Positions 52,862 through 64,000 of a stretch of 64,000 nucleotides of DNA are shown here, one piece after another; position 1 is the stretch's first letter, and each line of letters starts with the position of its first letter. The position numbers and the translations under genes are program-made. Below the pieces are notes generated by a model, which saw only the letters and a program-made list of their open reading frames with translations, was not told where the DNA came from and made no database searches. The DNA comes from Dipteris shenzhenensis (taxonomy: Eukaryota > Polypodiophyta > Polypodiopsida > Gleicheniales): NCBI GenBank assembly GCA_047967505.1, contig CM106540.1. One strand, written 5' to 3'.

Positions 52862-54220
52862 AATCAAGTATCAAGCCAAAACTGCTCCTGCGAGCCCTCC
52901 TCCTCCTTGCCATCGCGACTACCTCCCCCTAATTTCCTCTTCCACCCGTCGCCTCGCCATCGCCTCTTCTCTCCCCCCCCACCCCCCACTCCTCGTGCGT
53001 TTGTTTCTCCCTCTCTGTCACCACCTCCTGCTCGAGCTCGCACAAGCTGCCTCTCCCCCCCCCGGTCAGAGCCTCGCCGCACTCAAAGTCTGTCGTTCAG
53101 CTCGTCGCTGCTGCCGCCTACTCGTATCTCAGGTGTCTCCTTGTCCAGCTACTCGAAGCTCCACCCAGTTGCTCGAAGCTTCGCCCAGGTGCTCGAAGAT
53201 CCCTGCTCGCTGTAGCTCGTGTGGAAGCCCGCCTGTGCCTCGAAGACCTCTCCCCCTGGCTTGGCCTTGTTCGGTTGAAGGAGTCACCCCTGTGTGTGCC
53301 TCGTTCCCTCATCCACCCCCAGGCTCCACCTCTCATCTATCTCTCCATCTCGGTGGTAGCCTCTTCCTTCTTTGGAGTTCTCGTAGTTTGTCTTTGCGGT
53401 ATGGCGGCTCCCTACCTAGAACCGGAGGCCCAGCCAGACCCCCCCTCTCCATTAGCCTAACACGTGATTCTGACAGAGCAGTAGTCTTCCCTGGTGAAAC
53501 AGGCTGCCAATGACTTTGCCCACACTTCAGTTTATGGCAGAGTCATTGGACACTCTCTCTCCAGGGCAGCCATCAGGGATTGGCTACAATCCATCCTTGC
53601 GCTAGAGGATAGCCACATTGAGGAGGTGGCCCTTATGGGAAGGGGCACCTTCTGGCTCAAGCTCTCCACTGCGAGAGCTACAAGCAACCTGATTGTTGGT
53701 TCCCCCACATCAGTGGATGGGAAGATCATCATGATAGTCCCTTGGTACCAAGGATTCAGCGCAGCAGACTTTGATGCTCGTTTCCGCATACCTTGCCACC
53801 CAGTGACGATAGTATTTCCAGGCCTTACTGCTGAGTTGCGGCCAATAGTCAGGGACTTGGGTTCCCACTTTGGTTGGGTGATGCATGACACTTTTGTCGA
53901 CACGGTTGTTGTGGCAGGAGCTCCCAGAGTCCGTGTGGCTATGGTAGATCTTGCATCCCTCCCTACAGAGATCGAGGTTGTGACAGATGCTGGCATCATT
54001 ACTCAGAGCATGGTGGTCATAGGACAACCAGGCTAATGCTTGCGTTGTCATGGTTTTGGGCACCTGGCTACTACTTGCCCACGCTTCCCCCTCCCCCGCA
54101 GCCCCCTCCCCCCCTCCAGGCAGCCACGCCAGGTAGAGCAGAGGTAGAAGGAAAAGGGGAAAGAATAAGAAGAATTCTGACAAAGGCAAGGAGGCAGAGG
54201 ATACCCAACCTACAATAGTG
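52862..54220 (+). pseudogene. LINE ORF1 (DUF4283-type) with zinc knuckle
   Basis: A CT- and GC-rich start (52880-53460) without a recognised domain is followed by a 180-codon frame (53494-54036) with the DUF4283 pattern: GRGTFWLKLSTARATSNLIV, IIMIVPWYQGFSAADFDARF, DLGSHFGWVMHDTFVDTVVV. A TAA at 54034-54036 lies directly before a CCHC knuckle in the same frame (CLRCHGFGHLATTCP). A basic/Pro-rich tail follows. DUF4283 plus CCHC is the layout of ORF1 of plant L1 LINEs, which binds the element RNA. ORF2 is not adjacent. Confidence 0.7.
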
Positions 54221-55240
54221 CCTCAGAGACCTGACAGGCAGCCACCCCAAGGTCTAGGGAGAGCTTCTTCTTCGTCTGCTACTCGCCCCCCACAGCATCA
54301 AGTCCCCCATCCTCCCTGTCCCCAGCCCCCCCTCCCCCAACCCTAGCCCTTGCCTCAGCTGCAATCCCCTCCTACTGCCCCCTAGCCTTAGCCCCCCCCT
54401 CTTCCCCTTCAGCCCCAGCCCCAGCCCCGTCCCCCCCCGTCCCTCTCAGCTCTCCCGCAGTGTCATCTTCACCGGTGTTATCTCAGCCGCGTGCAGCTCC
54501 TACTCCCCCACCTCCACCCCCCCAGCTAGATGCTTCAGTGGAGTCAGTGTGTCCTACCCCACAGCTTCCTTCCCCCTCCTCCCACTTGGTAGGGCACCCG
54601 GAGACTTCACCACCCCAGGAGCAGCCTTCCTTGTCTGCTAGCCCGGCCCCCTCAGTTGCAGATTCTGGCGGGCCTTAGCTCTAGGAGAGAGAGCTCCCAC
54701 ACGACTTCTACAGGTCCGGACCCTGGGATTACTTAGATGTGGCCGACCTCGGGACCTTCCCAGCTTGCCTTGACATCAGTATCTTCCTGCTCCACAAAGG
54801 GATGGATGGGAAGATCGTAGCCTTGGCCCCGAGGGATGGGCCCAGCTTTGCCTTCACTTTTCTTAGTGACGGCACCGAGAGCAAACGACTCGGTCTGGGA
54901 GGCTCTCAGGGAGCAGACACACGCTCAGATTAGCTCCTGACGGGTGGACAGCTTCTCGAGACCCTGTGGTCCGAGGGTGACGTGCACCTATGGTGGCAAT
55001 GCATCGCCAAGCATTTTAGGTTGATTGTGATCCTCAGGCCCCCTCTGTCTTGGAACCTCCCACAGGATGTCAGAGTCTGGACAGCACAGAAACTTCGCAC
55101 CTTCTACAGGATGACAACCTCAGAGGTCTCGAGCTGGCTCGAGAAAGCATTCATCCATGGCACCAAAGGCCTCACGCCAATTTGGTCAACTTTTGGCATT
55201 CCCATCATTTCCAAAGTAGCTAATATTAATGTCCTCTAGC
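54221..55240 (+). other. Pro-rich tail and unrecognised frames after LINE ORF1
   Basis: 54240-54680 is C-rich and Pro/Ser-rich in all frames. Two later frames (54739-54933 and 54982-55239, the latter reading SWLEKAFIHGTKGLTPIWST) may belong to the LINE or to a captured gene; no domain recognised. Confidence 0.3.
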
Positions 55241-55920
55241 TCATACAACTTTGTAAGCCTCCTTTAAGTGACCTTTTTCACATTTACCAACTCAATTGAT
55301 GGTACCGCTAGCCTCACCACCTGTTCTATCACCCCTCTATTGTGGCATCTCCTTCTAGTTTAAACCTAGCCTTCATCATTTCCTCCCTCCATCTCTCTCT
55401 TAGGCTACCAGATGATCGAAGAGGAATTGAATGTTGACTCCGAGCATCAACAACAATAGCAAGAATTTGGACAACAATCCACCACATGTCTTGCAAAGAG
55501 GAGAAAGACAACCTTGAGGAGAGTGCTCCATATAAAGAGGAGAAAGACAACCTTGATGGGTAGAGCCCCTTTGTATGGAGCACTCTATGACCACATTAAA
55601 CACTTCACCCTTGGGTCACTAATGGATAGAAGCAATGGGTGGCATAGTGGTTCACTTACTCTATAGGTACAAGCCCAACCTATACTTTTGCATCTTCTAC
55701 CATAGCACCACCTTGCTATAGACATTGTGAAATATAAAAGTAGTGCCTTACATTGAGGCACTAGGGTTCACTTCAGTAGTGGATCAACTTCCTTGCTTCC
55801 TCGATCTCAAGCTAGTGTCCAAGTTTGTGGACCACTTCAACTAGTTAAGTATCAATACCATTTTCAATGTGTTTACTCTCCCTATAATGGTAGAGCCCTA
55901 TAATTGATATTGTGAAACTA

Positions 55921-56115
55921 AAAAAATGAGCTCAATAAACTTTTGCCAAGATTTTATATTAATATATAGGTATAGCTTCGATAAAAACATCTATGCTCAT
56001 CACTCATATGGTGCATTAAAAAAAGAGCTCGATAGACTTTTTCCAAGATTTTATATTAATATATAAGTATATCTTCGATAAAAACATCCATGCTCATCAC
56101 TCATAAGCTGCATAA
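55921..56115. repeat. 97-bp tandem duplication
   Basis: The unit with 'gagctcaataaac', 'attttatattaatatata' and 'gataaaaacatctatgctc' occurs at about 55921-56017 and again at 56018-56115 with some substitutions. No coding signal. Confidence 0.8.
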
Positions 56116-57810
56116 GAAATGGCCTCTTGGCACCTTTGGGATAGGAAAAATCAACCCAAGGCCTCTCCAAGATCCTCCTGCAAAACAACGCTCAGCACCT
56201 AGGTCATGGATGCAAAAGGCTAGGATGCATCCAGGAAAGAGAAGAGCCAAGTGGATGTCAAAGCCACAACCAAGTCAAAGGATAGGATGTCAAAGCCACA
56301 ACCAAGTAGGTTGAATTCATGGCCAATAGCATCAAGGATAAGGAAGCACCCCTATCCTTGGTCTTCACATCTAGCTTTTGCCTTCTCAGGTGGGGAGTAG
56401 CATCCATCAAGTGCCCACACCCCCAAACATTGTGCTTCCTCCAACTATAGCTCCCCAACTAAGTATTGGGAACTCAAAGACAAGGTCCCCAAAAGATCCA
56501 GCATCATGGAATTTCTTGGTGCAAAGCACACATATCACTTTGAATATCTACAAGCAGGTCTAAGAAACTCTATTGGCAACTTCCATCAAACTTACCCTCA
56601 CCAAACTCAAGGCTAATGATTCGGCACAAGACTTACAAAACAAGTCCAACAAGGTCATGTCTTCCAAGCCATTAGTGAAGACTCACAAGCAAGGGCACAA
56701 GCCAACCACACCACATCCATGACACTCAAGGAAAACTCACTTTCCTTGAAGATGAGTTTGCGATAAAAAAAGCTCGACCAGGTCAACTTGAAAGGTGCTA
56801 TATGAAAAGAGCTTCAAGTCTTATAGGAATAATGCTAAGTGATTGCATGCTGCTCAGCCCCTACATGTGGAACTACAATAAAAACACAAACACTGCCTAT
56901 CTGCTACAACTTTAGCTCAAGGAGGCTCACTACATACCTCCAGAGGAGCTTGAGATTAAAAGCTAGCAAGAAGAGGAGTACGACTGGGTCCTGTGGGTGT
57001 TTGTTGACCTAGGCGCTCATGATATAGAACCACACATTCTAGAATAGAAATATCCTCATAGCCTCTACTTAGTATCACCTATACCTCATTAACACCATCC
57101 CTCCTAGCTATTTTTTGGATGTCCTTCACTACCCGTCTCATTTTTGCCATGGAATGTTTTAGTAGAGACCTCTAGTTGATAAATGATGGTGACATCAAGC
57201 TCCTTCCCTTACACCCAATAATCCTCAATTTTAGAAGCTAGTGCTGCATCATCCAAGAATTTTAAAAGCTTTTCTCTAGTAAAAGAAATACTAGAGCTAG
57301 TAAAATTAGCTAACTTACCAACATTTTGGTAGAAGGCCTCGAGCGGCTATAGGAACATGGATATGGACAAGTTATTACCTCCTTCAAAACAATGTAATCA
57401 TCCCTCTAGAATCCTTGTTTTGTACAATACATTATTGGAGGCCATACAATGCATGCTCTAGGAAGGTTTTAGCTTATTAAAATTTACCATGTGGCATACC
57501 CCACAAATCTATATGAGGAGGAATCCAATACTGCCTTGGCATTTTTAATTCTATTGAACACCCCTAAACCTAATCAATATCCCTCCACCTCCCTACCCCA
57601 ATCCTAACTACCTCCCACTTCTCCATTAAGGTTTTCTAGCCTAATCCATCCACTCTACTCCTCCTCACCTTTTGCATCCACACATCCCTCCACCTCACAT
57701 CCATCCACAAGCACACACATAAGTTTAATAGACAACCCCACAAGGCCAAGTAATGAGCTAATGTACCCAATGGGTTTCCTCGCGCTCAAGCCTGCACTAA
57801 TTTTTATATA
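56116..57810. other. No gene recognised
   Basis: Only short frames without motif. AT-rich with a C-rich patch near 57590-57720. Confidence 0.5.
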
Positions 57811-57814
57811 TCCC

Positions 57815-58375
57815 AGTCACATAGAATATGGGAATGTATACATTTTTTGCCACTTTTGATGTGAGAAAAGTACAGGGAGTGATCATTTAACAAAATTTAT
57901 ACTTACATTGCACATGGCCAAAAAAATACAAGGGGTGCCCATTTTCCAAAAATTATGATTACACAAGATGTGGCCAAGTACCAAAAAGTAATCTTATATC
58001 AAAATTAGCCAAAGATATGCCACGATGGAGGTGGTGGGAAGAGTGTGGAGAGCAAACTCAAAATGTATTTTTAGAGTGTAGGTTAGGTAACCATGCCAGC
58101 CAATTTAGATCAACTAACATTTCACCACAAACATAACATTATCCTGTTGCCATAATATATAAGTTCAAAGTGCACAACTGCTAGCCACATAGAATATGGG
58201 CAATGTATACATTTTTTGCCACTTTCGATGTGAGCAAAGTACAAGGAGTGCTCATTTAACAAAATTTATTCTTACATTTGACAAGGCCAAAAAAATACAA
58301 GGGGTGCCCATTTTTCAAAAATTATAATTACATAAGATGTGGCCAAGTACCAAAAAGTAATCCCATATTAAATCA
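57815..58375. repeat. Direct repeat of about 185 bp, two copies
   Basis: The segment from 'cacatagaatatgggaatg' through 'atgtggccaagtaccaaaaag' occurs at about 57815-58005 and again at about 58188-58370, diverged by scattered substitutions and small indels. A unique 180-bp spacer lies between. Confidence 0.75.
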
Positions 58376-58908
58376 GAGAACCAAATAAGTGAACATTGCA
58401 TACTCCCACAAAGTTATGTGAAGATGGTGGTCCATAGGAACAATTGCAATGGCGGCAATTGTTCAATAGAATAGTGAATAGACCGCATAGAAGCACCATC
58501 AAGACAAGGGTAGCCAAGATGGAGAGCAAGATTATCAGCATTTTTGCAACGGGTGTGTGTCTGGAGAATATCAATTTGTAAGAACTCAATGTTTAAAATA
58601 ACTCAAGAGTCAAGAGTATCATAACATCTAAAATTTGGCTCTGAGACTATATTTTGAAAACAATAAGGTAATATATATTTTTTTTTTATTTTTTTATTTT
58701 TATTTTTTTTTTTTGAAAATACAAAATATAGCATGAGAATATATTTTATTTATTGCATCATCTCCAAAATCCATATAAAAATTTGATATCTGTCATTACA
58801 ATATACATCATTCAACTTCTATAGGAACTATAGTCTCTACAACCGAGGATCCACTGAAAGGTTGCTCCAATGCCAAGAACGTCATACAATTGCTTGGTCT
58901 AAGGAGCA

Positions 58909-59272
58909 TTACAAGGTTGGACATGTACTCCTAACCTTTAACATATTTTCCAAGCATATCAAGTGAAACCAATGGTGGCATGAGAGCGCATAGTAACCAA
59001 TCTTTGTATCAAAGCGGTCTTGGCATATTGGACATAAAGGCCCATCATCAACAAAGGTAATACGCATCGGAAGGGTGGAGGGTTTTCTAACAGCCACACC
59101 CACAAAATTAGGATCCAAGTTAGAAACATGGCCTCCATCTTCAATATGTTGTAGTGCGGCTTGTGCATCTCGCACTTGTTAAAAATTTACAGCAGAGATG
59201 CGGCTCTGCTCCTCATAGGCATTTTCAATGTCTTGCCTGTGTTTGGACTATTGGAGCATTGCATTTAGGTGA
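58909..59272 (-). pseudogene. RING-finger protein relic
   Basis: The minus-strand frame from ATG 59272 reads, across two in-frame stops, QDIENAYEEQSRISAVNF, RDAQAALQHIEDGGHVSN, then CPICQDRFDTKIGYYALSCH, HWFHLICLENML and STCP. This is a RING pattern (C-x2-C, C-x-H, x2-H-x2-C, then C-P), but the last zinc ligand is missing because the frame ends CPTL-stop at 58909. RING proteins are E3 ubiquitin ligases. Truncated relic with no partner domains in view. Confidence 0.6.
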
Positions 59273-60970
59273 TTCATAGATTCACTTCAGGAAGGATATG
59301 CTCATTCTCACTCATCATCCATCAATATTCAAACATAGCATCACACACTATGATTCTTGGAAACGTGAGATCTTCCCTTGCTACACTTTGTGGTGCTGGT
59401 TGTTGGACCCATTGCACTATCACCCCCCTATACATGTTCATCTCTTGCAACTTTACGCACGTTCATAAATATCTTAAATCTTGTCACAAAAACTACAAAG
59501 ATGGAAAACATGGCTAATGAAGACATTATGTACAATATAACAACTATGAGCACAGATGGAACAAATTGGCATGTACTTCACTCAGCTAAAGTTGGGCTTT
59601 CCATGCTGGTGGGTGGTGATGCAACAATGGTTATAGCGGTAGTGGCAGCTTTCCTTGATTGTGATTACTTTTTACTGCGTGTTTGAGGAGAGGAGGTGAA
59701 GTTATATAGGCATGTCGAGCACAAACTTTGCATACAACATCTTTGCAAAGTAGAGTGGCATGGCTCTATTATGAAGCTTCTCTGATCTAATCATGCAATG
59801 AATATAATATGCATTATTCATCATAGTTGGGTGGCGACAATTTTTGATGGGCCATCGTCCATGAGAGGCATTGCTCGCAATCCCACATAGCTACTACGTC
59901 ATCGTTTGAGACCACAGTGTTGATCGTCTTGATCTTCCAACCATTTAGATCATGAAAGACACTTGCGTTAGCAATTGCGCAAGCCTCATCTCTCGTTGTT
60001 GTTACGAGGGTAGCATCAGCCATGTCCATTATATGTTTCATTGCTTGCTTTCCCCTCACGGGCTGGTTGTGGGATTCATATGCAGCTTGCATTGATCGTT
60101 GCTAGATCAGGATGCCATGGTAAAGAGAGATCAAGTGAGAGAGCGATTGAAGATCTAACAACCATGCCACCATAGAGTGAGTGACCTATTATTGAAACAT
60201 TTAAATATAACATACTTATGCAAATTACAAGATCTGAGAATTCATCCAACTATTTAGATTGTGGATTGATCATGATCGATTAAATTGTACAAATAAAATA
60301 GGAAAACTCTTGCAAGTTGTTACAATCACAAACTAGAGATACATGTTATCGGAACATTTTTTAATCCATGTGCAATACAAGGACATTACAAATTTGGCAA
60401 TCAAAAATGTGGTCATATGGGTCAAGCTCAAAAAAGATGCAACTTATGTTCAACAACATGTCTTCATTTCCTCAATAAGAGGTTTTTACTAATATTTCAC
60501 ATAGATATCTTTACTTGTGATTCATCATACACCATGCATCCCAAAGTCACGTGCTCTTGTTCACGATAGTTTAGAGAGTGTGCATAGCACATTGGCCATT
60601 GTTAAGCAATGGCTAACTTTCAAAGACTCAATTATTTATGAAGAGAAGTGCATTGTCTATGCTAATAAATCGTAATTAGAGCATTCCCTTACAAAGGTCT
60701 CAAGAGTTCTTAAAGCTCCTATGCATAGATTGTATCACAAGCAAGATTGAGATTGCATGCCCAGGGTGATGATGGCAATGGAGTATTCTCATTGGCTACA
60801 TGTTGGAAGCAACACCACACTATCCCAATTACATATGAAACAAAGGAACTCGTATGGTCATTCTAGGACATTGCAACATGTGCCCCCCCCCAACAAGAAG
60901 GATGTTTGCCCAAAAAGACTTGGTAGAAAGGATTGCATCTAGCACCTAGTGCACCTACTCGATGATCCTT
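59273..60970. other. Mostly non-coding; one unrecognised minus-strand ORF
   Basis: A 92-codon frame at 59814-60092 (-) reads DEACAIANASVFHDLNGWKI and AMWDCEQCLSWTMAHQKL; no family recognised. The rest holds no clear gene. Confidence 0.3.
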
Positions 60971-60976
60971 AGGTAC

Positions 60977-61105
60977 AAATGTTGGGATAGAAAATGTATC
61001 AGTGATAGATAGTGTCAGTTGGCCTAAACCTCTCTAAAAGACTTTGGTGATGCTTTAGATGAACCAGTATCTCAAGGAGCTCCACCAAGTGAGCCTAAGC
61101 AACCT
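60977..61105 (+). repeat. Direct repeat, copy 1 (partner at 63877)
   Basis: About 125 bases, starting near 'gggatagaaaatgtatcag', recur at 63877-64000 with few differences. Copy 1 continues into an open frame to about 61202 (EPVSQGAPPSEPKQPYVEAM, EIDNHICEPWKVKKVEVKQ) without recognisable domain. Confidence 0.8.
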
Positions 61106-62463
61106 TATGTTGAGGCAATGCCAATTTCTTCATTGGAAATTGACAATCACATTTGTGAACCTTGGAAGGTGAAAAAGGTTGAAGTAAAACAAAGACCATG
61201 ATGGAAGGTGTGATCTTATATGTTTTCTTGGACGACTATGAACTTTGATCTATTGGGTAACGATTGCATTGGTGTGGATATTGAGGAGAAAGAACTACAG
61301 GAAGTGGCTTAAAGTCTTCTATCCAAGATGTTGGTTGTCTCAGCATAGTTAAGTGGCCCATCAAGCAGATTAGCTTATTGAATGGAATCCCATTGCAACA
61401 ATATGTGCCCATGGACAAGATGCTAGAATAGATGCGGTGGTCAACGATCGAATGTTGGAAAATGATGCTCCACCTTCAAAGAAAAGAAGATACTCTTTCA
61501 TTAGAGGAAGCCTAAGCAAAGAGACATCGATGTAAAAAATGCCACTGTCAGTCAAATATGCCTTTCAAGCAACACTAGATAGCCTTTTTGGAGAGCTTAT
61601 TCTTATCATATTAGAAAATAGCTACTACCATGAGTATCATTGCTATTTATTTTCATGCTATTTTGGACCAAAAATGATGATCATGAATGACGCATTAACA
61701 CAAACTTGAAAACGGTAGCAGAATCTCTGCACATGAGTACTCCTAACAAATACAAACCTATACGTTCAACAAGTTTTCCTCTATTGGTACATGTATACTA
61801 ATCTGTAGAGACATGCACAATCCACTACAACAATGAAAGAAAACAATATTGATGTCAAAAAATTAATGCAAAATGTGACAAAAGAAACAAGGGCATGAAA
61901 ACACGTAAGCACTACCCAAGGGCAGACTCATAGAATTTACTTCGCAATACTTAGTAGTGGGATCGTGGTGGCTAAACATAGTGAGATTGGCCACCTAGAA
62001 TCATGTGTAAGCTTTTGCGAGAGAACTGGGATTAATGGCACACATGACGTCCATTGATCTCCTACTAGCTCCAATTCATAAAAGTCCCCTGAGAAGCAGC
62101 TTGTTATTTGTTTTATGTCATTAACACTCCATGAAGGTGATAGGATTGTCCCTGAAGAGCTGGGAAGTTGATCTTGGCTTGCAGAAAGTGTTTTGGCTCA
62201 TGTGGTATTAAATCTTTCAACAACCAATTTATAAGCTTAACTCCAAAATAGGTACTTTTAGTAGGCCAAAAGTGTGTAAACATGGGGGGGGGGGTGTAGC
62301 CTACTATCTTTAGGCCACTTTGCTTAGTTAAACACATATTCCAAGGGCATCAAATAGCTGTTAGAGCTCTATCTCTAATGGGGCAATGCTACATAGGCAC
62401 GATATCATGAAAACTATAATATCTACCAAGTAACTTTTAAAAACAAGGTGAATGATATTTAAT

Positions 62464-62760
62464 CATTCAGAAGGCCTACCCAAGATAAAAAAAGCAAACA
62501 AAAAAGAATCCACTAGAGATGGCGTGGAGGAAGACTCCAGGAGATAAAGGAGAAGGAGAGAGGGAGAGAGGGAGAGAGAGAGAGGGGGGGGGGGAGGGAG
62601 GGGGGGGGAGAGCAAGAAAAGGTGGAGATGGTATGTAGGAAGGAGGAGTTTAGAGAAGCAACTTCTCAAAGGGATTGGATTGAGGAGACAAGCATAAGCC
62701 TACAAACAAGGAGAAAGCATAAGCCTACAAACAAGGAGAAAGAGGAGGAAGAGAAATACC
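62464..62760 (-). repeat. Dispersed CT-rich repeat copy with GA/G-rich tract
   Basis: 'cattcagaaggcctacccaagat' at 62464 matches the minus-strand copy at 160-182. A GA tract and G runs (62560-62615) follow, as in the copies around the PPR gene. A 26-base tandem ('gcataagcctacaaacaaggagaaa') lies at 62691-62743. Confidence 0.6.
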
Positions 62761-63008
62761 AAAAAGAGAAGAGGTGAGTCTTCTTTCTTTCACCAAATCT
62801 CGTTTTTTGTCCTTAATCTCTGAGAATCAAGCATGAAAACTAGCACATAGCCTTAGCAATACAAGGAGAAACATGCTTCAACACTCACAAAATGAAATCT
62901 CACAAAAAATGAACCTACATTGCTTAAAGAGATTCACCTTCTTGAAAAACTTCTTTTCACACAAGCAAAGAGGGAGAAGGGTGGAGAGGGAGCACAAGTG
63001 TTAGGAGA

Positions 63009-63042
<34 letters not shown>
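63009..63042. repeat. (GA)n microsatellite
   Basis: Pure GA run inside a short Glu/Arg frame; a second run lies at 63543-63584. Confidence 0.9.
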
Positions 63043-63046
<4 letters not shown>

Positions 63047-63541
63047 ACCACTTTAAAGGCTGCATTCAAGTCCATACTGGAGATAATGCAGAGAAGCCAC
63101 GTATTAACATATTGTCTAAAAGGGAAAATGCACTTCCAAAAATTCTAAAAATTCCTAATTTTCGCTTTTCTCAAATTGAAACGTTGATAAGGCTACCCAC
63201 GTTGCTAAGGCTACCTAGAGGGCAAGCCAAAAATAAAATAAAATTGAGTTGTACTAAAATTGAAAGTGCCAATAGCGCCCCCATAATGACATCAACACAG
63301 ACATGAACGAGTTTGAAATAAGGACATCAACAGAGAGATGATGAATGAAACACCAAGATCTAAGAGCAACACTCTCTACAGCAAGAAGTGACAAGTGGCA
63401 CCTCCTTGGCTTAAACCTTCACATGCAATGTGCATCAACAATATGGGGTTGTGACTATGAGTACCTTTCTCCATACCTCATATTGAGAATTGGTATAGTG
63501 TCATTCTCCACAACCTCCTTGCATCTCTCTATCTCTATATC

Positions 63542-63587
<46 letters not shown>

Positions 63588-63589
63588 AA

Positions 63590-63641
63590 TGGCACTAGTG
63601 CCACTTTCTAACATCTCATGGATAGAATGGCACTAGTGCCA
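63590..63641. repeat. Two copies of a 14-bp perfect palindrome
   Basis: TGGCACTAGTGCCA at 63590-63603 and again at 63628-63641, start to start 38 bases, directly after the second GA run. Confidence 0.9.
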
Positions 63642-63876
63642 TGCTCCATAAGCATACTAGGTTAAGGATTTTGGACTTATTAATTCAATTCGTTTGGGAT
63701 TGCTTTATGAAATTATTCGGTTGCAATTTGTTTGTAGTTTTAATTTATGTATTGGAATGGAAAGGGATGGCTATAGATGTAGGGAGAAGCTCATGATGAT
63801 TGTGGGGAATGAAGTGGATGCAATTGGTGCAATTTGTGTAATAGACCAAGAGGGCTACTGTAGTGGAGTGAAGATT

Positions 63877-64000
63877 GGGATAGAAAATGTATCAGTGATA
63901 GATAGTGTCAGGTGGCCTAAGCCTCTCTATAAGACTTTGGTGATGCTTTAGATGAACCAGTATTCAAGGATCTACACCAAGTGAGCCTAAGTAACCTTAT
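63877..64000 (+). repeat. Direct repeat, copy 2, running off the window
   Basis: Partner of 60977-61105. It forms the end of an 85-codon frame (63694-63951) reading GYCSGVKIGIENVSVIDSV. The repeat continues to the window edge, so its full length is unknown. Confidence 0.8.

Overview
The window looks like nuclear DNA of a seed-free vascular plant, most likely a homosporous fern. Three things point there: a long uninterrupted PLS-type PPR-DYW editing-factor gene of the style that is greatly expanded in ferns and lycophytes, a very high load of decayed LTR retrotransposons of several lineages, and abundant (GA)n/(CT)n repeats. The lineage call is an inference from gene style, not from a database search. 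No bacterial features, CRISPR arrays or functional tRNA/rRNA genes were seen.

Layout. 1-5.4 kb: one apparently intact host gene (PPR-DYW, 1308-3710 +), bracketed by copies of a CT-rich dispersed repeat. 5.6-24.4 kb: nested retrotransposon debris, namely Ty1/copia gag-protease (7.1-8.6 kb, -), a Ty3 gag-protease relic (11.4-13.2 kb, +), a broken reverse-orientation relative of the young element described below (13.2-15.6 kb, -), a LINE endonuclease fragment (16.1-16.7 kb), a copia RT-RNase H with its 3' LTR (17.9-19.9 kb), an Ulp1-like exon island (20.7-21.8 kb) and LTR/PBS stubs. 25-31.2 kb: unrecognised ORFs, a 170-bp foldback, an intronless pseudogene of a divergent histone H3 variant (27.1-28.2 kb, -) with a long Pro/Ser/Gln tail, and a spliced, decayed transposase-like gene (28.6-31.2 kb, -). 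31.6-36.6 kb: a decayed Ty3 element (-) and an orphan RNase H.

37.1-49.5 kb: the best preserved mobile element, a 12,426-bp Ty3/gypsy retrotransposon. It has 1,317-bp LTRs that differ at only two positions, a perfect 5-bp target-site duplication (GTAGT), a tRNA-Asp-type primer site, a 2.7-kb structured and low-complexity leader, gag, and a 1,682-codon pol frame (protease, RT, RNase H, integrase with GPY/F, no chromodomain). The gag-pol joint carries two compensating frameshifts and one in-frame TAA, so this copy is young but probably not autonomous.

49.7-64 kb: a tRNA-derived SINE candidate, the 3' LTR and integrase of a second copy of the 31.6-kb Ty3 family (50.3-52.9 kb, -), a LINE ORF1 with zinc knuckle (53.0-54.2 kb, +), then gene-poor DNA with local duplications, a truncated RING-finger relic and GA microsatellites.

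Apart from the PPR gene, everything recognisable is a mobile element, a processed or captured gene copy, or a simple repeat. Many of the breaks look like C-to-T changes at CAG, CAA or CGA codons, as expected for methylated, silenced repeats.
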